Origin: Nitrospirales bacterium
GTDB taxonomy: Bacteria > Nitrospirota > Nitrospiria > Nitrospirales > UBA8639
Direction of reading: 5' to 3'
NCBI GenBank assembly: GCA_031315915.1
Contig: JALDRK010000001.1
Coordinates: 124,001 to 188,000, forward strand
Length of the DNA: 64,000 bases
The notes under the pieces are model-generated. The model made no database searches and had not been told where the DNA came from. It saw only the letters and a list, made by a program, of their open reading frames with translations. Position numbers and translations under genes: made by a program. This document shows positions 27,760 to 36,176 of this stretch, in pieces. Within the stretch, counting starts at the first letter, position 1. Every line of letters begins with the position of its first letter.

Positions 27760-28227
27760 TTATTTAGTTCGGAAATGCACACGGATATTCACTTCCCCAT
27801 CTACCGGGAGATCGCCGTTCATTTGAGGAAGAAAGGTCCAACGCTTAAGAGCGTCCAAACTCATGAGATTTAATTCACGATGCGAAGCTGGTTGAAGAAT
27901 AACGACGGTAGGTTCCCCAGCTTTTGAGACAAGAATTCTGGCCTTTAACCAGTCATCCAACTCTTTCCCCTCCAAGGAAGGGGGGATGGTCGGCCAAGGC
28001 GTCTTCTGGGGGACAGGTCCTTGTTGCTGGTCTTTATTCAACCGAAGTCCATGAACATGGACCATGGGAAGCGTCTCGATCTGAGCATCTTCATCATGAT
28101 CTGAATGATGCGTTGAGATATCGGAAGAATTTTCTGCTCCGACTGAAAAGGTCAATATGACCCCGATCATTAAAAGCCAAAGACCTATACAGCCTGCTTG
28201 GCGTCTTCTTTTATAGAATTTGCTCAT
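27760..28227 (-). CDS. Exported TonB C-terminal-like protein, His/Asp-rich
   Basis: About 155 residues. An N-terminal hydrophobic segment (GLWLLMIGVILTFSVGAE) acts as signal or anchor. Next comes a likely metal-binding stretch, HHSDHDED and VHVHG (about 40-60), then a Pro-rich linker and a C-terminal TonB-like domain, LDALKRWTFLPQMNGDLPVDG, ending in a beta strand. It is encoded right after the TonB-dependent receptor, so it may energise or assist it, though the usual TonB Pro/Lys spacer is short. ATG at 28227 preferred; a GTG at 28248 is the alternative. Confidence 0.7.
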   Translation of the reverse strand: MSKFYKRRRQAGCIGLWLLMIGVILTFSVGAENSSDISTHHSDHDEDAQIETLPMVHVHGLRLNKDQQQGPVPQKTPWPTIPPSLEGKELDDWLKARILVSKAGEPTVVILQPASHRELNLMSLDALKRWTFLPQMNGDLPVDGEVNIRVHFRTK

Positions 28228-28248
28228 AACTTCCGTTCCCGGCAACAC

Positions 28249-30675
28249 TTATCCTCCAAAAAAGAATTGCCCACGAAAGAAAAATGAACGAGGCATATTG
28301 GCATGTGATACTCCTAAACCAATACTCCCCTCCCCTTGATTGAGAAAAACCTGCTGATCAAGAATATTGATCATATCAAAGCCCAACACGACTTTATAGC
28401 CATCCCACAGGGAAAGCACCTGATCAATGGAAAAATTATAAGTGGTATGGGAGGCACTATGCGTGGAATTGGTTTTTCCACCAGGATCGGCCGTTCGCAA
28501 ACCCGACCCAAATAACATCTGCCCGGTAACGGTCGTATGCGGAAAAGGACGATAGGTCAAGATGGCCGAACTGGTCACTAATTGCATATGATCACAAAAC
28601 ACTCCACTGGAGGTGTTGATATCATCAATTTCATCCTGTTCGAGCAAAAAGTAACCGGATTGAAGCTTCTTACCCCGGCATTGTCCCCAGCCCACATTAC
28701 CTCGCCCATGTAATTGATCGGAAAATTTCGCTTGTATGGCCAAATCAAATCCCCGTTGCCAACCACGTTTAAAGGCAAAGAAGTTCAACATAGGGGTAGT
28801 TCCAAACTGCCCGGCATCTGAAAGATTTTTACTGAGTTTATAATATCCCGTGAGTTCGAGGATAATCGAATTACCCAGGGCATGCGACGATCCCACTTCA
28901 AAATAATGAGCTCGTTCCGGTTCCACTGTACGATTTGTAAGGTTTTCGGGTTCTGCCGTGGTTCCTATGGTATTGAGCTGTAGAAAGGGCACGGCCTCAA
29001 GATTCGGTGGGGTGAACAACCTTCCATAAAAGACATGAAAGACATGACGAGGTGTTAGCGCGTAAGTGGCTCCTAATCGTGGACTGATCTGCCCATCGTT
29101 GGTTAGCGCCTGAATCTGGTCGAACCGAATCCCCAGATTGAAGGTCCATTGGTCCCAAGGAGTCCACTGGTCTTGGATCCAAAATTCTTCTCTCCAACCA
29201 ATTGTTCGATTATCTGCGTTGCGGGCAATGACATTCCCCGTGGGATCGCCAAGGCCATCTCGAAGAAAGACCGATAGGCGGGTTTTGTTCACAGCCTGAG
29301 TTCGGTCGATTTGCATTCCGGTTTTGATCAAATGGTCGGCATTCAACCGGTGCGTATAATCAAATCGAAAACCTCCAGAATACGCAAAGCGATCCTGGTT
29401 GCCTGCAGAAAAGGGTTCATCCAGATCTTCCGTATATGACAAGACATTGAACGGATCGGTGGTAAAGGTCGCCCGGTTATGCCGGAAATACCCGGCCAGA
29501 CTGAAATACCGATCGTGATTCCAATCATGCCGCCAGACCAAATGACTGTATTGGCTGGTTTCCTTCTGATTTTCATCAATATTCTGAGATGAGTCGGGGG
29601 TAAACTCCGGGTTTTGAGCCTGAATAAGCCCCACAATGGTGGTATTGGGTAGAAGATCCGGTCGGGTGGGAATTTGAAACTTGGCAATGGAATTTAAAAA
29701 CAGACCCGTCACGGTATTCCGATTATCCAGTTGCCAGTCTCCGCGAAGAAACGTCTGGTTGCGGTTACTCTGGTCATGAAAAATAGATTTCCCTAACGTG
29801 GGCGGATTAATGCCGCGGTTAGTAGACGTAAAACTGTTTTGAAAATAATACCGGAAATTCGACCCTACAGTACCGCCATACTCAAAAGAGGGATTGATGG
29901 TTTCATTAGAGCCGCCAAACATTTGGACCGATCCAAACCCTGGTTGAGACCCGCTTTTGGTCGTCACATCGATCACTGCCGCTGTTCGATTGCCAAATTG
30001 GGCTTCTGGACCTCCTAGAATAATATCGGCTCGTTCCCAGGTACGCGGAGATATCACATCCGTAAACACAGAGGAAACAGAATCGGGTATCGGCACCCCA
30101 TCAAGGCGAAATTGCAAATTGGCGTGATCTTGCCGAATATGCACCTGTTTGAGTCCTCCATCGACGGCACTTGGAATAGTCAACAACACGTCCTGCAATT
30201 CAATATTATTGCCCCGTGGTAATTCTTCAATATCTTTCCGACTGACTGAAATAGTTTCACTGGAGGCTTTATGCTGAATCGGGGGCAGAGGCGCCACCAC
30301 TTCCAAGGTAATTTCCTGACGAGCGGCCAACGTGAGAGTGATCTCGATAATCGGTTCCACGTCAACCCTGATGATTACCGATTCACTGGATAACGTCGAT
30401 TGAATCGCTCGAACGGAATAAATTCCCGGCCGAGGAGGTACGACAATAAATTCTCCGCTATTGCCAGTGACCTGAGTGTCGATTAATTGACCTTCCTGAT
30501 CACGGAGTTCAACCTGGGCCTGACCGATCCGACGCAAATCTTCCTGTTGAACGACTCCTGTTACAACCCACACTCGATCAAGAGCCTGCCCGCCTATCGC
30601 CGCCTCTTCCTTAAGCTCACAGAAGCCCAATACCATCGCCATTCCCAGGGCGAATGGCCAAAAGTTTTTTTTCAT
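28249..30675 (-). CDS. TonB-dependent outer-membrane receptor
   Basis: 808 residues. Signal peptide, then an N-terminal carboxypeptidase-regulatory-like (CarboxypepD_reg) domain (about 35-115: GVVQQEDLRRIGQAQVELRD), a plug domain (LPRGNNIELQDVLLTIPSA; VHIRQDHANLQFRLDGVPIP) and a beta-barrel to the C-terminus, which ends in aromatic residues. It actively imports a ligand across the outer membrane. With the histidine-rich neighbours and the shared Fur-type site, a metal or metal complex is the best guess; ferric-siderophore cannot be excluded. Middle gene of a three-gene minus-strand group. Confidence 0.9.
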   Translation of the reverse strand: MKKNFWPFALGMAMVLGFCELKEEAAIGGQALDRVWVVTGVVQQEDLRRIGQAQVELRDQEGQLIDTQVTGNSGEFIVVPPRPGIYSVRAIQSTLSSESVIIRVDVEPIIEITLTLAARQEITLEVVAPLPPIQHKASSETISVSRKDIEELPRGNNIELQDVLLTIPSAVDGGLKQVHIRQDHANLQFRLDGVPIPDSVSSVFTDVISPRTWERADIILGGPEAQFGNRTAAVIDVTTKSGSQPGFGSVQMFGGSNETINPSFEYGGTVGSNFRYYFQNSFTSTNRGINPPTLGKSIFHDQSNRNQTFLRGDWQLDNRNTVTGLFLNSIAKFQIPTRPDLLPNTTIVGLIQAQNPEFTPDSSQNIDENQKETSQYSHLVWRHDWNHDRYFSLAGYFRHNRATFTTDPFNVLSYTEDLDEPFSAGNQDRFAYSGGFRFDYTHRLNADHLIKTGMQIDRTQAVNKTRLSVFLRDGLGDPTGNVIARNADNRTIGWREEFWIQDQWTPWDQWTFNLGIRFDQIQALTNDGQISPRLGATYALTPRHVFHVFYGRLFTPPNLEAVPFLQLNTIGTTAEPENLTNRTVEPERAHYFEVGSSHALGNSIILELTGYYKLSKNLSDAGQFGTTPMLNFFAFKRGWQRGFDLAIQAKFSDQLHGRGNVGWGQCRGKKLQSGYFLLEQDEIDDINTSSGVFCDHMQLVTSSAILTYRPFPHTTVTGQMLFGSGLRTADPGGKTNSTHSASHTTYNFSIDQVLSLWDGYKVVLGFDMINILDQQVFLNQGEGSIGLGVSHANMPRSFFFRGQFFFGG

Positions 30676-30779
30676 ATTAAGGACCCATCTTCCTGAAAAA
30701 GCCTAATTCAAGCGCCTATAACTGAATTTCGTAAGGGAAAGACAAGGTCTTCCCACAAAACATCAGTCAAAACGCCGCT

Positions 30780-31148
30780 TTAGTTGTAATTTGGAACGCT
30801 TGAGATCAACGAGGAAGATGGGGGACCACGCGAGTCGGTCAGAAAATAGAATGGAGAGATGACAACTGAGGGATGAGCGAAAACAAGAACACCAAAAAAA
30901 CATTTACCGGGCCCCAATGCCGGGTCCTCGCCCACCAACGAATGAGCAGTATGGAATTGCACCCACTGGCAAAGGTCAAAATCTGAATGCTGATGACCAT
31001 CATGGTCCACATCCGCAAACACATGATGAATCTCGAGGGCATACCCGATAGACGAGGAAGCCAGCACAACCAGAATCAGAATCCCAAAGGCGACAACCGC
31101 CTTTTGACTGATTTCTGATCTGCCTATGTATTTTTGGAACCATGCCAC
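30780..31148 (-). CDS. Small membrane protein with His-rich motif (DUF2946-like)
   Basis: 122 residues. One strong membrane segment near residues 16-36 (VVAFGILILVVLASS), then HHVFADVDHDGHQHSDFDLC and WVQFHTAHSL. The His/Asp cluster followed by C-W-V and HxxHSL resembles DUF2946-type proteins found next to TonB receptors. A role in metal sensing or handling is inference. It is the first gene of the TonB operon and directly follows the putative operator at 31189-31205. Confidence 0.6.
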   Translation of the reverse strand: MAWFQKYIGRSEISQKAVVAFGILILVVLASSSIGYALEIHHVFADVDHDGHQHSDFDLCQWVQFHTAHSLVGEDPALGPGKCFFGVLVFAHPSVVISPFYFLTDSRGPPSSSLISSVPNYN

Positions 31149-31183
31149 GGCCGAAAACTAGCAAAAGCAATGAATCCTGTCAA

Positions 31184-31212
31184 TATAATTGCAATTAATT
31201 TGCAATAGACAA
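31184..31212 (-). promoter_or_regulatory. Promoter with embedded TTGCAA-N5-TTGCAA site for the TonB operon
   Basis: TTGCAA at 31189-31194 and 31200-31205, 11 bp apart, the same spacing as before the fur gene. On the minus strand TTGTCT (31212-31207), a 17-base spacer and ATTATA (31189-31184) form a promoter whose spacer is filled by the site, so binding would block RNA polymerase. On the plus strand TATAAT (31184-31189) could be the -10 of the protease gene at 31306, so the site may affect both directions. Confidence 0.6.
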
Positions 31213-31305
31213 TATGCCAATAAAGCAACATCTCTTTCCAACCGAGAAAGAAAGCAGGAATTATGGGCAAATGCCTGCATACTATCATTCCCCGGAGGTC
31301 TGACC

Positions 31306-31854
31306 ATGGGATTTCTAAGTCGATCCTCAGCCTTTTTTGCCGTATCTATCATCGCCATAGTCGTGGGCACACAATCCCTCTTCAAAAACCTTTCATTTGA
31401 ACACATGGTCGCCGCCGGTAAAAACAGCATTTCACAAACTGGTCGCATTTCAGCCGATTCCGAAGATACGGTCGTTCCGTTGAAACAATTAGGAGGCGTA
31501 TGGGTTGCACGGGTGGAATTCAATGATCTCCATCCAGCTCATTTGATTGTAGACACCGGGGCCACATTCACGACCATTTCCGAAGATCTGGCTTTCGATG
31601 CCGGCATCGGAGACACTTCCGGTCGATCCGGGGTAAAATTATTCACTGCGGGGGGAAATGTACAAGCCGAAATGGCCGTTGCCCAAAAAATTAGGGTTGG
31701 AAATGCCGGACGCGATAACGTACGAGTCGTCATTCATACAATCCCGAATTTACCGGAGGGAATTGACGGTTTATTGGGATTAAGCTTTTTTGACCGCTTT
31801 CTTGTCCGACTCGATCACTCAGCCAAGGAAATGCATCTCACCCCAAAACTCTAA
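31306..31854 (+). CDS. Membrane-anchored retropepsin-like aspartic protease
   Basis: About 182 residues. An N-terminal hydrophobic helix (FFAVSIIAIVVGT) anchors or exports it. The single-domain aspartic protease core has LIVDTGATFTTISEDLA (catalytic DTGA, about 84-87), and the hydrophobic glycine motif GIDGLLGLSFFDRF near 155. Clan AA (TIGR02281-like) members work as dimers in the periplasm; substrates are mostly unknown. Start at 31306 is supported by CGGAGGT six bases upstream. Divergent from the TonB operon. Confidence 0.85.
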   Translation: MGFLSRSSAFFAVSIIAIVVGTQSLFKNLSFEHMVAAGKNSISQTGRISADSEDTVVPLKQLGGVWVARVEFNDLHPAHLIVDTGATFTTISEDLAFDAGIGDTSGRSGVKLFTAGGNVQAEMAVAQKIRVGNAGRDNVRVVIHTIPNLPEGIDGLLGLSFFDRFLVRLDHSAKEMHLTPKL

Positions 31855-31984
31855 GACACCTTCCTCCTCCCACCCTCTTGTACTTTTCTAGATTCCCACT
31901 ATTTTCTCCTTTCTCCTTGACAGTTTCCAAAGGCTGTGTGGTAATACTAGCTCTCTTTATCATCATTTCACGTAGGACGGTTCC

Positions 31985-32428
31985 ATGCGTTTTTTCCTGT
32001 ATGCCGACAACCTGAACCCTATCCAGCTCAAAAAACGAGCCCCTGAGCACCAATTGCTCTTTCATGCCTACCTTCCCGACCATACGATTAAATTTGGGCG
32101 TTGGTCGAATCAATGGCGATGCGGGTTGGCCACCGTGGCCCCTTCACAAGGAGAACGAGTTTGGGGAGTAGTCTTCAATCTCACCGACGAAGATGTCAAA
32201 GAACTGGATAAGTTCGAATCCGACCTCCCGGAAGAGGCATTTCGCCACGTGGAAGTGAATGTGTTTCGGGAGAACGAAGAAAAAGAATTTGTCACCACCC
32301 ACGTGGCACATACAATTGGAAAATTCAAACCCAAGGAGCATTACTTGGATTGGATTGTGACCGGAGTCAAACATTGGAAATTGCCCGATGAATGTTTAGA
32401 CATGTGGAACCTCTTCCGTCGTTCGTAA
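31985..32428 (+). CDS. Gamma-glutamylcyclotransferase-like protein
   Basis: 147 residues with the GGCT/BtrG fold: MRFFLYADNLNP at the start (family Y.sN), WRCGLATVAPSQGERVWGVVFNL and LDKFESDLP, where the Glu is the expected catalytic residue (usual form D..E). It would release 5-oxoproline from gamma-glutamyl amines or act on a related small molecule. First of three plus-strand genes with ferredoxin and moaB. Confidence 0.8.
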   Translation: MRFFLYADNLNPIQLKKRAPEHQLLFHAYLPDHTIKFGRWSNQWRCGLATVAPSQGERVWGVVFNLTDEDVKELDKFESDLPEEAFRHVEVNVFRENEEKEFVTTHVAHTIGKFKPKEHYLDWIVTGVKHWKLPDECLDMWNLFRRS

Positions 32429-32480
32429 TCAGATCGTTTTTCTTACGCCAACTTTCCCATTTGATTCACAAGGAGGATGC

Positions 32481-32807
32481 ATGCCAAAACCTAAATTTCA
32501 TATTCTCGTTTGTACCAATTCCCGACCGCCTGGGCATCCCAAGCCCTCTTGCGGAGCCGCCGGAGCCCAGAACTTGCTGATGGCTCTCAACATGGGGCTC
32601 ATTGAGCGCGGCATTCAACCGGGGGAAGTTCTCGTCACTGGATCAACCTGCCTTGGCCCTTGCGAACAGGGCCCGAATGTGGTTGTGTACCCTACAGGAA
32701 CCTGGTATTCCCAAGTGAAGGATGCTGATGTACCCATCATCCTTGATGAACATATCAAAAAGGGACAACCCGCTGCTCAACTGAAACCGGACTCAGTCTG
32801 GTCATAG
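32481..32807 (+). CDS. Thioredoxin-fold [2Fe-2S] ferredoxin
   Basis: 108 residues. The four cysteines follow C-X12-C-X32-C-X3-C: FHILVC (Cys11), SCGAAGAQ (Cys24), GSTCLGPC (Cys57 and Cys61). This is the Shethna-type/NuoE-like [2Fe-2S] fold. Small soluble electron carrier; partner unknown. AAGGAGG sits 7 bases before the ATG. It is 52 bp after the GGCT gene and 28 bp before moaB, likely one transcript. Confidence 0.9.
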   Translation: MPKPKFHILVCTNSRPPGHPKPSCGAAGAQNLLMALNMGLIERGIQPGEVLVTGSTCLGPCEQGPNVVVYPTGTWYSQVKDADVPIILDEHIKKGQPAAQLKPDSVWS

Positions 32808-32835
32808 TCTCTTTAACCGGGCTGGCACATGATCC

Positions 32836-33390
32836 ATGAACGATCTTGACCATTCACATGGGCATGGGGAGCACCATACCCAACCATCACATATTTCCCA
32901 TAAAGAGCAAGATACCCTCTCATTGGGATGTGTTGTCATTACCTGCAGCGACAGCCGAACCCTCGACACGGACATCAGTGGAAAGTTAATTTGCCATTTG
33001 CTAAAAAGCCAAGGTCACACCATCATTGACTATCGGATTCTGAAGGACGAACCCGCAGACATCACCAAACATCTTCAGCAAACCATTCAACAGTCTACGA
33101 GTCACATCATTATCATCAACGGAGGGACAGGAATCTCCAAACGGGATTCGACATTTGAAGCCGTCGACGGATTTTTGGAAAAGCGGTTGGATGGATTCGG
33201 GGAACTATTTCGCTATTTGTCCTATAACGATATCGGGTCAGCCGCAATGCTCAGCCGGGCCACGGCAGGGATTCGAGGCCATCATGTCATTTTTTCAATT
33301 CCAGGGTCCAAGGGCGCAGTACAATTAGCCATGGAAAAACTCATTCTCCCCGAACTCGGCCATCTCGTAGGAGAACTCACCAAACCATAA
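32836..33390 (+). CDS. moaB: Molybdenum cofactor biosynthesis protein MoaB/MogA
   Basis: 184 residues. After a His-rich 25-residue lead (HSHGHGEHH) the MoCF domain starts: GCVVITCSDSRTLDTDISG, IIIINGGTGISKRDSTFEAV (GGTG motif, about 96-99) and SYNDIGSAAMLSRA. It adenylates molybdopterin before molybdenum insertion. The His-rich lead is unusual and may bind metal. Organisms of this type often need much molybdopterin for nitrite or nitrate enzymes, but none is in the window. Confidence 0.9.
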   Translation: MNDLDHSHGHGEHHTQPSHISHKEQDTLSLGCVVITCSDSRTLDTDISGKLICHLLKSQGHTIIDYRILKDEPADITKHLQQTIQQSTSHIIIINGGTGISKRDSTFEAVDGFLEKRLDGFGELFRYLSYNDIGSAAMLSRATAGIRGHHVIFSIPGSKGAVQLAMEKLILPELGHLVGELTKP

Positions 33391-33419
33391 CCAGCTCGCT
33401 TGGCCATCCCTCTTCAAGA

Positions 33420-34352
33420 TCAATACATCATCTTCCCTTCCGCGACCATGATGACCTGTCCACCTACTTTAATGGTTTTGATCGCATCATCGTCTGAGTA
33501 GACTTGCACCAGAATTCTGGAAGGTCGATCAATTTCATACCCCTGCTCAATGACCAGCTCGGTGGTCGGCCCTACCTCGACGACCCCATTTTTTACCAAA
33601 TACGCGCCGAGGGCTCCCCCGGCACTCCCCGTAGCCGGATCTTCAGAAATACCAATCGGTTCAGCAAACATCCGAGCGTGAACACTGGCATCTTCTTCCA
33701 CGGTCATAGTGGAAAACACCCTCATCCCATTCACTCCCCAACGCGAACAAACTTCGAGAATTGCCGAATGATTGACTTCAATCGATTTTACCGCTGTCAG
33801 GGATTTTAAGGGAACGATTAAGACTGGCAGACCTGTGGAGACCACTTCTAGTGGAAATAAATGATCCAAAATCAGGGACTTTTGCACCCCTAAGGCTTTG
33901 GCCACCTCATACACGGCTTCTGTCGGCTTTACAATATCAATAAATTCCGGATGGGGCTGGGACATAATGACCTGTTCGATTTGCCCCTTTAACACAATCA
34001 CTTCTAAGGGAAACACCCCCAAATTGCACTCATAGAAAACTTTGGTCATGGGTTCCTGGAGCTCAAGAAACTTCAGGAGCCCAAGAATATAAAATGTTCC
34101 CAAAACCGGATGGCCCGCGAATGGAATTTCCCGGCTGGGGGTAAAGATTCGAAGTTTGGCTGCCGCTTGAGGATCAGTGGGAGGCAACACGAATACGGTT
34201 TCAGACAAATTCATTTCGCGAGCGATTTGCTGAAACTCTCGTTCAGTTAAGTCCTCTGCCGAAGGAAACACCGCTAACGGATTTCCTCCAAATGGCTCAT
34301 CCGTGAACACATCAGCCTGATAAAATGACAACCAGCGCTTTGAAGAATCCAT
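33420..34352 (-). CDS. PhzF-family epimerase/isomerase
   Basis: 310 residues with both PhzF half-domains: FTDEPFGGNPLAVFPSAEDL (about 16-35), the catalytic Glu in REMNLSETVFVLP (about 51), FAGHPVLGTFYIL (about 80) and SEDPATGSAGGALGAYLVK (about 237-255). Family members move double bonds or epimerise at proton-bearing carbons, as in phenazine synthesis; the substrate here is unknown and no phenazine genes are near. Ends 30 bp from the end of moaB, convergent. Confidence 0.9.
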   Translation of the reverse strand: MDSSKRWLSFYQADVFTDEPFGGNPLAVFPSAEDLTEREFQQIAREMNLSETVFVLPPTDPQAAAKLRIFTPSREIPFAGHPVLGTFYILGLLKFLELQEPMTKVFYECNLGVFPLEVIVLKGQIEQVIMSQPHPEFIDIVKPTEAVYEVAKALGVQKSLILDHLFPLEVVSTGLPVLIVPLKSLTAVKSIEVNHSAILEVCSRWGVNGMRVFSTMTVEEDASVHARMFAEPIGISEDPATGSAGGALGAYLVKNGVVEVGPTTELVIEQGYEIDRPSRILVQVYSDDDAIKTIKVGGQVIMVAEGKMMY

Positions 34353-34434
34353 AGGGTTGTGAAATTAGAACGGGGTTAACAAAAGACGAGCCGCGGCGCA
34401 CGATAACAACAACCGAGGCGCTTCAACGTCAGCT

Positions 34435-35673
34435 TCAAGCTGTCAACGGGAAAGCTTCATAATGTTGCGTCAGTGGATTTCGAACATAATCCTCAACATA
34501 ATTTTGTAATGACCCGTTTCGGTATAACCGATTATTGGCAAACTTCGTATTGATTTTTCTCAGGAGCCGCACGTTCACTCCTGTTTTTTTGACAAAATCT
34601 TCTACGGTGACTCCGGCAATATCCATATCTGTTCCGCGACCGGATTCCACGACACATTGTGGAATATATACATATTTCTCGTCGGTCACCCTGAACGCAA
34701 TATCATTCAACGTTAAGAGGACTGTACAGTCGGAATCCCCGCCAAGGGTTGCGTTTGGGACACACACAAATTTTGCGCGATTTTTTCGAAACATCGTCAA
34801 AATTTTATACACGCTCCGAGCCATCACTACCGGATCTTTTCGCTCTAATTCCAAGCTATCAAACATGCTAAGTATTCGTTTCCGATTTAAAAAAGCGGTG
34901 ACGTAGGCTTCGGTATGAATAGTCGTCACATTGGGCAAGCCGGCATCATACACTTTTTCGGCTTCCGTGGGCAGATGCCCTCGTCCCTGCCTCATCAAAG
35001 CCCCTGTGTCTTCTTTAATCCCCTTCACAGGGGTCAGACATCCCATCCAAAGCACACATTTCGAATTGATTTTTGAAATAGTGAGCGCATCTTCAGACAT
35101 GGTATTTTGATCAAACGCATAAAAATTCGCAGAGGATACGGCAGGCCCATCCAATACCTTCATTAAATGCTTCACCGAAGGAGCATGAGGCATTAATTGC
35201 TGACGATATTGACCCAATGTAATGACAGAAAGCTCAAAATTAATCCGTCCAGGATATTTCACACATAATTGATGGATTTTGGGAACATGCACAAAACCAA
35301 CCGTAAAAAATTGAATGCTTTTGTCTGTATGCTTTAAAAAGTCCTCGACCCATTCCATGGCTTTGGGATGAAGGAACAAATCGGTCCACTCCATATATTC
35401 ATTTCCACCCAAACACCAGTATTGAAGCGGATCAGTGGGCTTGGAATTGATGTAATTCAGGATGAATTCCCAATCTTCTTGCGTGGTTTTTGGAGGATCC
35501 AGGGTCTCCCGATACGAATGGTCCAACTCATAACAAAACTCGCATTTGACCGGACATTCTTTCCCTAAGCTGAGGGGAATCTTTCCCCCGTCCATCTCTC
35601 GCTTCAAAACCTCCCGATAATCGTTTGACGAAAAGATTCTAGGAGCTTGCAATATGGGAAGTTCAGTTAACAT
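34435..35673 (-). CDS. Radical SAM protein of unknown function
   Basis: 412 residues. The iron-sulfur motif is in KECPVKCEFCYELDHSY (CxxxCxxC, about 39-46), with GGNE near residue 85 matching the GGE SAM-binding strand. There is no second Fe-S (SPASM) cluster obvious, and the C-terminal third (about 290-412) is not a domain I know. No peptide gene is adjacent to suggest a RiPP. It is divergent from the J-like gene and lies 0.5 kb from two B12 radical SAM genes, which may act in one pathway. Confidence 0.85.
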   Translation of the reverse strand: MLTELPILQAPRIFSSNDYREVLKREMDGGKIPLSLGKECPVKCEFCYELDHSYRETLDPPKTTQEDWEFILNYINSKPTDPLQYWCLGGNEYMEWTDLFLHPKAMEWVEDFLKHTDKSIQFFTVGFVHVPKIHQLCVKYPGRINFELSVITLGQYRQQLMPHAPSVKHLMKVLDGPAVSSANFYAFDQNTMSEDALTISKINSKCVLWMGCLTPVKGIKEDTGALMRQGRGHLPTEAEKVYDAGLPNVTTIHTEAYVTAFLNRKRILSMFDSLELERKDPVVMARSVYKILTMFRKNRAKFVCVPNATLGGDSDCTVLLTLNDIAFRVTDEKYVYIPQCVVESGRGTDMDIAGVTVEDFVKKTGVNVRLLRKINTKFANNRLYRNGSLQNYVEDYVRNPLTQHYEAFPLTA

Positions 35674-35798
35674 AAACGTGACGCATCCCTGATCTGAGTT
35701 TCATTGACACTGATCCTATCGTTTTGAAAAACTTGGCATGAAATCGTCCTGACAAAAGGCAATATTTTAAAATCAATCACTTCGAACACGAATTCCAC

Positions 35799-36101
35799 AT
35801 GAACCGGGATAATCCTTCGATAACTCAGCCCATCAAGCAGGCCATGCAGTTATTCGCTTTGCAAGAGCCGTTTACCTACGAAGACTTATTAAATCAATAT
35901 CGGGCAGCTCTCCGGAAATGGGATCCTGCCAGATATGCAGGACACACCAACAATCCAGGTAAATATATGCAAATGTACAAAAAAGGAGAGTCGAAAACCA
36001 AGGAAATTCAATCAGCGTTTGAAATACTTCAACAGTTCCTTGAAACCAAAAGAACCACCCAACTGTTTGAAGAACCTCCTAACAACGAAGTTCCCACCTA
36101 A
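35799..36101 (+). CDS. Small degenerate J-domain-like protein lacking HPD
   Basis: 100 residues. The layout follows a J domain: FTYEDLLNQYRAALRKW (helix I/II), a loop, then KTKEIQSAFEILQQFLE in the place of the 'F.eI.eAYevL' helix III. In the loop position where HPD is expected there is WDPARYAG, so the catalytic His is Trp. Such a protein could not activate Hsp70 in the normal way and may compete or dock. Divergent from the radical SAM gene at 34435. Confidence 0.6.
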   Translation: MNRDNPSITQPIKQAMQLFALQEPFTYEDLLNQYRAALRKWDPARYAGHTNNPGKYMQMYKKGESKTKEIQSAFEILQQFLETKRTTQLFEEPPNNEVPT

Positions 36102-36176
36102 CTCTTCAATTTCTCTCGGGTTTCCAGGGCACAATCAATAGATCCAGGAGCGACGAGACGCATCCCCACTTCAGAA

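Noticed and set aside
27600-27770. Protein-like piece LTPEQREPW, considered as a transposase N-terminus
   Set aside because: Only a few residues fit and no start, helix-turn-helix core or catalytic part follows.
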